Positions 7,888-15,156 of a DNA stretch of 64,000 nucleotides are shown here, one piece after another; position 1 is the first letter of the stretch; every line of letters begins with the position of its first letter. Source of the DNA: Deltaproteobacteria bacterium. Lineage in GTDB: Bacteria > Myxococcota > Kuafuiibacteriia > Kuafuiibacteriales > Kuafuiibacteriaceae. The stretch spans positions 4,764,001-4,828,000 of the forward strand of contig JADJBV010000001.1 of NCBI GenBank assembly GCA_016703535.1. The letters run 5' to 3'. A program made the translations under genes and the position numbers. The notes beneath the pieces are model-generated. The model was not told the origin of the DNA. It saw only the letters and a list, made by a program, of their open reading frames with translations, and searched no databases.

Positions 7888-10800
7888 ATGTTGGCCGTTG
7901 TGGGGCCATCACTTCGTCAACTCGCGCTCCGAGTCCTCTTGCTCACCGGCACCGCCTCACCATGGGCGTGCGGGTGTGATGAGGAGCCACCTCCGGCCCT
8001 GAGCGGCGACGCCTTCATCCCCGACCTGGGCTTCATCACCATTGGTGATGGCGGCCCGGATCCGCGGCTCGACGGTGGATCTTGGGACGCAGATCCCCAG
8101 GATCGAGGCCCGGGACCAAACGACGGCGGCGACGGTGGGGGTGACGACGCGGACGCAGGCAGCACCGACGTGAAGGTGCCGGACGCGGGGCCTCTCAATG
8201 GCGATCGAGACGAAGACCGGATCTCGGACCGCGACGAAGGGTTCGGCTTCTCCGACGCTGACGGCGACGGCACCCCCGACTGGCTCGACCTGGACTCGGA
8301 CAACGACGGCATCCTCGATCAAGACGAGGCCGGCGATCTGGACGTCAACACTCAACCCCGAGACGTCGATCGGGACGGTCTGCCCGACTTTCGGGATCTC
8401 GACTCGGACAACGACGGCATCCCCGACGCCACCGAAGGGCTGGTCGACACCGACGGCGACGGCGCGCCCGATCTGATCGATTCGGACAGCGACGGCGACG
8501 GGATCTTCGATCGGCTGGAGCGGCTCCAAGATCCCGATCAAGACGGGCGACCCAACTACCTCGACCTGGACTCGGACGGCGACACGGTCCCAGATCGCTT
8601 GGAGACCGCCTACGACACCGACGGCGACGGCACGCCCAACTACCTCGACCTGGACGCCGACGGTGATGGGATCCCAGACGCGGTCGACGGGATTTCGGAT
8701 CTCGACGGCGACGGCCTGATGGCTTTCGTGGACATCGACGCCGACGGCGACAACCTGCTGGACTCGCTGGAGGGCACCTTCGACAGCGACGGCGATGGCT
8801 ACGGCGACTGGCTGGACCTCGACTCGGACGGCGACTCGATCCGGGATCGGGAGGAGGGCTTGGCTGACCCAGACGGCGACAACACGCCGGCTTACTTGGA
8901 CCTGGACAGCGACGGCGATGGCTTGGTGGACGAGCTGGAGGCTGGCGACGCCTGGGCCTTCACGCCAGCGGCCGATCACGACTTCGACGGCGTCCCAGAC
9001 TTTTTGGACCTGGACTCGGACAACGACACCATCCTCGACGCCGAAGAGGGGCTCGCGGACCCCGACCAAGACGGCATGGCCAACTTCGTCGACGTGGACT
9101 CGGACAACGACGGCGTCTTGGATCTCGAGGAGGCGGGTGATCTGTTGCTGGCGACGGCGCCGGTCGACAGCGACGGCGACCTGTTCCCGGACTTCCTCGA
9201 TCTCGACAGCGACGGCGACACCATCGCCGACGAATACGAATACGATGACTCGGACAATGATGGGATCTCGGATCGACTTGAGCTGGACAGCGACGGCGAC
9301 GGCCTGAGTGACGCCTTCGAGGCGGGCGACGCGGATCCGCTGACGCCACCTCGGGACTCGGATCAGGACGGTCGTGGTGACTTCAGGGAGCTCGACTCGG
9401 ACGCCGACGGTTTGGGCGACGCGGTGGAGCTCGGCTGCAATAGCTCGACGGAACGGACCATGGCCGACTCGGATTCCGACGGTTACCTGGACACTGCTGA
9501 GCTGGCGACCGGCACCCTGCCCTGCGACGCAAACAGCGGCGTGCCCGGGTTCTACTTCGTTTTGCCGCCCAACGGCCCCAACGGTCAGGCCACCTTGACC
9601 TTCGACGACACCGGCATCGACCGGGCTGACCTGGCGATCAACATCGACACCACCGGCTCGATGGGGGGTGAGATCACCGCCCTGCGCAGCTCCTTGGCCT
9701 CGTTGATCATCCCGGGGGCCCAAGCGGTGGTCCCGGATCCGACCTTCGCGATCACCTGCTTCGAAGACTTCCCGGTCGCGCCCTTCGGCGTGGCCGCCAG
9801 CGGTGACCTGCCCTATCGCTTGGGCACTCGCGCCACTCGAAACCAAGCCGACGTGCAACAGGCCCTCAACGCCCTGGCCACAAAAAATGGCGACGACCTG
9901 CCGGAGTCGGGCCTGGAGTCGCTCTATCAGATCGCCACCGGCGCCGGCACCCAGTGGGGCGAAGGCCCGGGTCAGTCGATCCCGGCCTTCGATCCGGCTC
10001 AAGGGTTGGTGCCCGGCACCGCCGACGGCACCATCGGTGGGGTTGGTTTCCGCGACGACAGCCTGCCGATCGTCGTGCACGTCACCGACGCCCCCAGCCA
10101 AGTGCCCGCCAACTACCTGGCCATCGATCCCGAGATCCAAGCGGTGGAGCCGGCGGTGGCCCTGAGCGCGATCAACCAGATCGGCGCCCGGGTCATCACC
10201 ATCGCCAGCAGCGCCTTGCCCAACCCCGTACCGGCCACCACCTTGGCCAACGCCGCCCAGGCCACCTGCACCCGGCAATCGGGGCGCTTCTACGGACGAA
10301 TCGACGGACCTCGGGAGAACGACGTCGACTGGTACCGATTGGTGGGCGCCAGCGCGGGACAGACCATCACCGTGGAGAGCTGGGCGGATCGTTGGGGCTC
10401 GACCCTCAACGTGGTGCTCGGCGTCTTCGATCGCAACGGCGTGCCGCTCCTCATCGACGACAACGGCGTGCCGGGCAGCACCGACGCGTCCTTGAGTGTG
10501 GTGTTGTCGGGCCCGACCCCCTACTACTTGGCGGTCACCGGCTACAACGACACGGACTTCAACACCACGGGCGCGGTCAGCGCCGGCTTCTACTTTTTGG
10601 ACGTGGCCCTCAACGGCCAACCCTTCACCAAAAACCCAGTGGGCTGCAGCGCCAACGACGAAGGTGACACCCGGGCCAGCGCCACTCACTTGGTCGCCTT
10701 GAGCACCGCCTCGGGCCCCGCCGATCCGGCCGCCTGCGCCGCCCAGTGTGTGGCGTTGATCGCGCCCGAACGCCTGCGCCAGCCCTACGGCATCTCCCAA

Positions 10801-11394
10801 GCGACGGGCGCCTCGATCCCGGCCTGCGCCTGGGACCTCTTCGGTCCGGGCCGGCCCGCGGGCTGCGCCGACGACGAGTGTTGCACCGGCCTGAACGGCG
10901 TCGGCGAAGCGCCCGACGAAAACGACAGCTGCCCCTTGGCCTTCCATATCGACAGCACCGGCGCCGGATTGGGTCAGGCGGTGGTCGACGGTCTCCAGGC
11001 GTTGGTCCAGTTCTCCGAGTTCACCATCACCACCCAGACCCGCCCCGATCCGGTGGCCCTCGGCAACGGCGTGGACACCACCTGCTTCCTCCATGGGATC
11101 GTGCCCGACACCGCCACGCCGCCGAACCTGTGTGCGCCGACCCCGACCGCCGTGGATCTGACCTTGCCCTCGCCCGCTTTGGACAGCTGGACCGGCGTGG
11201 TCCCAGCCACCGTCTTGCGCTTTACGGTGACCGCCGAAAACCGGGTCGGCGACAGCTCGACGCCCTGCGTCGCGGCCACCGAGTCCCCCCAGCTTTTCCG
11301 GGCCTTCATCGACGTGATCGCCGACGGCGTGACGGTGGTCGATACCCGGGAGGTCACGGTGGTGGTTCCACCGCGCCTGGTGGTCCCCGAGTAA
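7888..11394 (+). CDS. Exported protein with thrombospondin type 3 repeats, VWA and PPC-like domains
   Basis: A hydrophobic signal peptide (residues ~10-30) is followed by an Asp/Gly-rich linker. About 430 residues of calcium-binding TSP3-like repeats come next (roughly 105-530; units such as DLDSDNDGIPD). A von Willebrand A-like domain follows from about 580, with an intact MIDAS start DTTGSM (Asp587). A PPC-like beta domain (DVDWYRLVGASAGQTITVES, about 800-925) and a Cys-rich C-terminal half complete the protein. It is presumably a large surface adhesin or matrix protein stabilised by Ca2+. A Cys at the end of the signal peptide (SPWAC) is not a canonical lipobox. It starts 36 bases after rpoZ but probably has its own promoter. 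Confidence 0.8.
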   Translation: MLAVVGPSLRQLALRVLLLTGTASPWACGCDEEPPPALSGDAFIPDLGFITIGDGGPDPRLDGGSWDADPQDRGPGPNDGGDGGGDDADAGSTDVKVPDAGPLNGDRDEDRISDRDEGFGFSDADGDGTPDWLDLDSDNDGILDQDEAGDLDVNTQPRDVDRDGLPDFRDLDSDNDGIPDATEGLVDTDGDGAPDLIDSDSDGDGIFDRLERLQDPDQDGRPNYLDLDSDGDTVPDRLETAYDTDGDGTPNYLDLDADGDGIPDAVDGISDLDGDGLMAFVDIDADGDNLLDSLEGTFDSDGDGYGDWLDLDSDGDSIRDREEGLADPDGDNTPAYLDLDSDGDGLVDELEAGDAWAFTPAADHDFDGVPDFLDLDSDNDTILDAEEGLADPDQDGMANFVDVDSDNDGVLDLEEAGDLLLATAPVDSDGDLFPDFLDLDSDGDTIADEYEYDDSDNDGISDRLELDSDGDGLSDAFEAGDADPLTPPRDSDQDGRGDFRELDSDADGLGDAVELGCNSSTERTMADSDSDGYLDTAELATGTLPCDANSGVPGFYFVLPPNGPNGQATLTFDDTGIDRADLAINIDTTGSMGGEITALRSSLASLIIPGAQAVVPDPTFAITCFEDFPVAPFGVAASGDLPYRLGTRATRNQADVQQALNALATKNGDDLPESGLESLYQIATGAGTQWGEGPGQSIPAFDPAQGLVPGTADGTIGGVGFRDDSLPIVVHVTDAPSQVPANYLAIDPEIQAVEPAVALSAINQIGARVITIASSALPNPVPATTLANAAQATCTRQSGRFYGRIDGPRENDVDWYRLVGASAGQTITVESWADRWGSTLNVVLGVFDRNGVPLLIDDNGVPGSTDASLSVVLSGPTPYYLAVTGYNDTDFNTTGAVSAGFYFLDVALNGQPFTKNPVGCSANDEGDTRASATHLVALSTASGPADPAACAAQCVALIAPERLRQPYGISQATGASIPACAWDLFGPGRPAGCADDECCTGLNGVGEAPDENDSCPLAFHIDSTGAGLGQAVVDGLQALVQFSEFTITTQTRPDPVALGNGVDTTCFLHGIVPDTATPPNLCAPTPTAVDLTLPSPALDSWTGVVPATVLRFTVTAENRVGDSSTPCVAATESPQLFRAFIDVIADGVTVVDTREVTVVVPPRLVVPE
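8200..9490 (+). repeat. Degenerate Asp-rich TSP3-coding tandem repeats
   Basis: The DNA shows a recurring GAC/GGC/TCGGAC pattern (for example GACTCGGACGGCGAC and GACAGCGACGGCGAC) with units of roughly 36-120 bases. It encodes DxDxDGxxD loops. The repeats are imperfect but close enough at the DNA level to recombine or to cause assembly errors. Confidence 0.75.
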
Positions 11395-11415
11395 CTCCCA
11401 AAGCCCAACGTCGGA

Positions 11416-12816
11416 GTGATCGGCCGCAACATGGCCGGCCTGCACCCGATAAGGGACTTGCAGGTGTTTGGTTTAGGCATCAATCGCACGCGAAAGACGG
11501 CGGCGACCCCCGAGGTCAAGGCCGAGGGCGCCGTCGCGACGGGTTCGACCGAACTCCCTCCACCGCCCACGGTCCGCAGCGGCGAAGCCAAACAACCGAA
11601 GAAGCGCTTCTCCTTCACCGCCCAAGGCCCGCTGATGTTCGGGCTCAAAGTGGGCGCCAGCTTGGCCGCGACCGCGGTGGTCTTGGGCACCATGTTGGGG
11701 ACCCCCGAGGGACGAACCCCGGTCCACCCCACCACGACCATCGAAGCCCCCGCCGAACCCTCCCCCGAGCTGCGCCAGGGCGTAAAGATCGTGCACGACG
11801 CGATGCGCTTGATCGCGCCCGAGAGCCTGACCCGAGAGAGCGCGATGAGCAACCTGGGCCACATCAGCCTTTCGGTGCGCACCGGCCGAGAGGCGATCCT
11901 GGCCCACGAAGACGGCAGCGGCCTCAATATCCCGGGTGGAACTCGAATTTCGGTCGGCCTCAGCCGCCACTCACTTTCGATCTCCACCGACCCAGGGGTG
12001 ACCTGGGGTGTGGATTGGCGGCCCGATCCGACCATCGAAAACCTGACCTTCAACTTTAACACCGGCAGCTTCAGCGCCCGGGCCTCGGGGTTGGGCCCCG
12101 ACGAGTGGTATCAGGACGCGGTCGTCGAGTTGGCCAACCGTGATCTGCGGCGCCTGTTGCCCGAGGCGATGCGGGCCCCCGGCTACAACCCGTACGCCGA
12201 TCCGCGGCTCGAACAGAACCTCGAACAGCTGATCGCCAACTTCACCCGGACCACCGACCCCGAGACCAGGGCCCCCCGTCCCCCCGACTACTCGCGGCTG
12301 ACGGCGCCCGAAGTGACCTTCGACTTCCGGATCCCGAGTGAACGCCAGGTGGACCTGGGCGACGGGACCAACGCCTGGATCGCGGCCGGCACCCGAGTTT
12401 CGGTGCGCCTCTCCACCGAAGGTTCCTTGACCGCCGCCGAACTCGGTCACCTGCAGATCCACTTCGACAAGCCGGTGGAGATCGGGCGCGGCGCAGATCG
12501 GCCGGGCCTGCTCTCGCGGATGGAGCTCAACACCATTCACCTGATGCCCAACGGCCAGCTGCGCCTCGACTACGATCTGGGCGCCGAGGACGCGGTCGAC
12601 GGGGTCCGGGCTTTGGTGCTCTTGACCCTCTTGGCCGCCGAACCCCGGGCCAACGTCCGGGACGTCAACTTGGAGCGCACGCGCATGGCGTCGATCCGGG
12701 CCGAGGTCGAGCGGGTGGTCGACCAGAACTTGGAGCCTCGCCTCCTCGATCAACTTCGGATCCACGATCAAGCGATCGGCGGCTTGTCCTTGTTGCGCTT
12801 CTTCGGCGTGCGCTAA
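11416..12816 (+). CDS. Single-span membrane protein of unknown function
   Basis: A 466-residue protein with a polar, charged N-terminus of about 70 residues, one membrane span near 75-97 (LMFGLKVGASLAATAVVLGTML) and a large C-terminal region likely outside the cytoplasm. Two similar segments (about 148-215 and 295-400) contain the pattern ISVxLS and beta-rich stretches, which suggests a duplicated domain. I do not recognise a family. The start is GTG at 11416; an ATG lies at 11431. Its stop codon overlaps that of the convergent gene at 12813, so the two messages end on the same bases. Its place after the TSP3 protein hints at an envelope role, but this is inference. Confidence 0.6.
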   Translation: MIGRNMAGLHPIRDLQVFGLGINRTRKTAATPEVKAEGAVATGSTELPPPPTVRSGEAKQPKKRFSFTAQGPLMFGLKVGASLAATAVVLGTMLGTPEGRTPVHPTTTIEAPAEPSPELRQGVKIVHDAMRLIAPESLTRESAMSNLGHISLSVRTGREAILAHEDGSGLNIPGGTRISVGLSRHSLSISTDPGVTWGVDWRPDPTIENLTFNFNTGSFSARASGLGPDEWYQDAVVELANRDLRRLLPEAMRAPGYNPYADPRLEQNLEQLIANFTRTTDPETRAPRPPDYSRLTAPEVTFDFRIPSERQVDLGDGTNAWIAAGTRVSVRLSTEGSLTAAELGHLQIHFDKPVEIGRGADRPGLLSRMELNTIHLMPNGQLRLDYDLGAEDAVDGVRALVLLTLLAAEPRANVRDVNLERTRMASIRAEVERVVDQNLEPRLLDQLRIHDQAIGGLSLLRFFGVR

Positions 12817-13892
12817 CGGAAGAACAGGGCGTAGATGGCGCCGGCCAGCACCGCCAACAACAACAACCACCAAGGGCTGCCGCGGCGTTCGGCGGGCAAG
12901 ATGATCGACTCGCCGCCCACGACGGGCTGAGCGCTCTTCCGCGCCGCCGGGGCCATGGCCAACGACACCGGTCGATCTCGGGGCTGTACGTGGCGGACCA
13001 CCGGCCGACCGTCTCGATCGAAATCGGCGTTTTCGGGGAGCGGCTCCAGCACGGGCGGCGCGGCCGGGGGAACAGCCCTGGCGATCGAGCCACCCCGGGC
13101 GCGGATCGGCGGATCGGTGGGGATGTCGGCCTCGTCGACCACCGGCTCGGGCACCGGCAGAGGCCCCTCTTCGCCGGTGATCAGCGCCGGCGAGGTGATG
13201 GGCCGTAGCGTCGGCAGGTCGTCCGAGATCAGGTCCGCGGTGGGCGCCGCCAGATCGACGGCGAGGGGCGGCAGGCTCGGGAACCGAGGGGCAGGCGTCG
13301 GCGGGACCGACGGCGGCAAGGGCTCGGGCAGGACCTCGGCCTCGACGTCGACCGCGGTGTCGTGAGGCCCGTCGAGATCGGCGGTCGGGGCGGCCAGGTC
13401 CAGGGCCAACGCAGACGGCGGCGCCGAACGCTGCGGCGGCTCCGACGGCGGCCAACTGTCGTTCACCTCTTCCCGAGTGGCCGGCGGGCCGAAACACTCC
13501 TTCAACCAAGCCGACAACAGCGGGGGGTCCAGGGGCGGCGCGTCCTCGAGGCGCCACAAAAAAGCGTGGGCCACCGCCGGGCGATCGTCGCCCAGGCCAG
13601 CGTGGAGCCACTCCCGTATTTGGTTCAGGCTCGGCGCCCGACCCCGTCCCCGACCTTCGGCGTCGATCTGGAGCTCGGTCCCGGTCCCGAACTCTTGATG
13701 CGCCAACAGCAGGTCATCGAGGACCGAAACCAGCTGGGCGACCGGCGGCAAGAGCCCCCGGCCACGAAAGCCATCCAACCAGGCCTGAAAGGGCCGGGGC
13801 GGCGGCGGCGGCGGGACGCTGACCCGCACCAGCGACGGCCGGCGGGAACGTCCCTCCTCGGGGTGATGGGGAGTTGAGGTCGCCACCATCAC
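12813..13892 (-). CDS. Tail-anchored Pro-rich protein coupled to PilZ gene
   Basis: An N-terminal helical domain (about residues 33-140, PFQAWLDGFRGRGLLPP onwards) is followed by about 180 residues of Pro/Ala-rich linker. In the linker LDLAAPTADL-type phrases recur at two places. The C-terminus is a hydrophobic anchor (WWLLLLAVLAGAIYALFF) ending the protein, so the bulk should be cytoplasmic. The start GTG at 13892 is directly followed by ATG at 13889; both overlap the stop of the upstream PilZ gene, indicating translational coupling. The pairing suggests a c-di-GMP-linked membrane partner. I do not recognise the helical domain. Confidence 0.6.
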   Translation of the reverse strand: MMVATSTPHHPEEGRSRRPSLVRVSVPPPPPPRPFQAWLDGFRGRGLLPPVAQLVSVLDDLLLAHQEFGTGTELQIDAEGRGRGRAPSLNQIREWLHAGLGDDRPAVAHAFLWRLEDAPPLDPPLLSAWLKECFGPPATREEVNDSWPPSEPPQRSAPPSALALDLAAPTADLDGPHDTAVDVEAEVLPEPLPPSVPPTPAPRFPSLPPLAVDLAAPTADLISDDLPTLRPITSPALITGEEGPLPVPEPVVDEADIPTDPPIRARGGSIARAVPPAAPPVLEPLPENADFDRDGRPVVRHVQPRDRPVSLAMAPAARKSAQPVVGGESIILPAERRGSPWWLLLLAVLAGAIYALFFR

Positions 13893-14263
13893 TTCGGCTC
13901 AGTGGAGAGCGTGTTCGAGAGGGTGACCAGGCGTTGCAATTCGGCGGCGTCGACCTCGACAAAACGTAGGGCCATGCCCCGGGTGCGGGCCGTCACCTTG
14001 GAGCCCGTGCCGACCGGCTCTTCTTCGACCCGCACGACCTCGGCCCTCACCTTGATCGGCCGGCTGCCCGGACCGGGCGCGATCTCCAAGGTGAGTTCGG
14101 TGCCCAACTCGAGGGCCACGGTGGTGCCGATAAAAACACCCCCCGCGCTCAAGTTGCGGGCGATGTCGGCGTAGGTCTCCTGAGGGCGACCGAGATGCCG
14201 GAACTCCACGTGCAACTCGACCGGCAGTCGGGGGTGCCTTCGCCGATCGCTCCCACTAGACAT
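13889..14263 (-). CDS. PilZ domain protein (probable c-di-GMP receptor)
   Basis: The 124-residue protein is a stand-alone PilZ domain. The N-terminal RRRHPRLPVELHVEF supplies the RxxxR c-di-GMP contact and NLSAGGVFIGT supplies the (D/N)xSxxG motif, so binding should be intact. The layout, with an extended GxGxKVxARTRGMALRF strand, resembles PilZ proteins frequent in myxobacteria. It is transcribed with the tail-anchored protein downstream, and their stop and start overlap. It likely relays c-di-GMP to that partner, affecting motility, polysaccharide or envelope functions, which the sequence does not specify. Confidence 0.8.
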   Translation of the reverse strand: MSSGSDRRRHPRLPVELHVEFRHLGRPQETYADIARNLSAGGVFIGTTVALELGTELTLEIAPGPGSRPIKVRAEVVRVEEEPVGTGSKVTARTRGMALRFVEVDAAELQRLVTLSNTLSTEPK

Positions 14264-14363
14264 ATCGGCGGGATCCTAGCCGAAACCGGATCGAGGGTCT
14301 AACGTCTATGCCCCGATCGGCGTGGAACGGGGTATAGCTGGGTGGCCCGAGCGGCTTGCGCCT

Positions 14364-15152
14364 ATGCGAACCCTTCATCCTACCTCTACCGCCTTGGGCC
14401 TGGGGGCCATCCTCTGGGTCGGCACCGGCCTGGGCTGCGAGGCCGATCAGATCACGCCCCCCCGCCCGGACTCGGGGGCCCCAAGCGCCGACGGCGGCAC
14501 CGACGACCCCTTGGCCCTGACCCCCGGGATGACCTTCCGGTACCAAGCCAGCCTGACCTACCGAGCCCAGGCCGCCGGGGCCGAAAAAAACGCCCAGTTC
14601 GAGCTGACCTTGACCGTGGCTTCGGTCAACGACCTGCGGGGCGCCGGCGAAAGTAGCCTCAGCTTCACCGCCACCGGCATGAACCTGCGCAACGACGACT
14701 TCGATCCGACCGCCGACTTCGACAGCTTCGTGGCCCAGCTGGGCCCGGCCCAGACCACCGATCAGGTCGGCAGCGGCCCGGTGACGGCGATGTTGGAGGA
14801 CGTCCCAGTCCAGCCGCCCCGGCCGATCGGCGGCAACAAGGTGTTGCCCAAGGCGATCCCGTTTTTCCTGGACCTGCGCGCCGACGACCGGATCAGGGCC
14901 GAGTTCGCGGACGTGCACAACGCCGACCAACCCCAGGTGGTCGACCCCAGCCAACACCCGAGCGGCCGATACGCCTTCAACTACACCACCCGCACCGAAA
15001 CGTTCGGTTTCAACTACCCGCAAGGCACCCCGCGGGCGATTCGGCTCGAGTACGATCCTCGGGGCTTCCTGGTGCGTCTGGAAGAAGACATCGGTACCGT
15101 GTCGGCGCCGCCATCCTTGAGCTGCCGGCTGACGCTGGTCGGAGGCCCCTGA
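14364..15152 (+). CDS. Putative lipoprotein, beta-rich, unknown function
   Basis: The ATG at 14364 gives a signal peptide ending in the lipobox GTGLGC (Cys about residue 25). A 14-codon upstream extension adds only charged residues and is rejected. After a short Asp/Gly/Ser linker (DSGAPSADGGTDD) the protein is beta-rich, with alternating Thr/Gln/Val strands. No catalytic motif is visible. It is first in a three-gene operon: only 4 bases separate it from the next lipoprotein. Role unknown, probably at the outer membrane. Confidence 0.6.
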   Translation: MRTLHPTSTALGLGAILWVGTGLGCEADQITPPRPDSGAPSADGGTDDPLALTPGMTFRYQASLTYRAQAAGAEKNAQFELTLTVASVNDLRGAGESSLSFTATGMNLRNDDFDPTADFDSFVAQLGPAQTTDQVGSGPVTAMLEDVPVQPPRPIGGNKVLPKAIPFFLDLRADDRIRAEFADVHNADQPQVVDPSQHPSGRYAFNYTTRTETFGFNYPQGTPRAIRLEYDPRGFLVRLEEDIGTVSAPPSLSCRLTLVGGP

Positions 15153-15156
15153 TCCC

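Noticed and set aside
8200..9490. Possible mobile or CRISPR repeat block
   Set aside because: The repeats are degenerate, in frame and encode TSP3 calcium loops.
7957..11445. 1162-codon minus-strand open frame opposite the TSP3/VWA gene
   Set aside because: The plus strand encodes regular DxDxDG repeats and a VWA domain. The antisense frame merely mirrors the repeat pattern (Val/Ile-rich runs).
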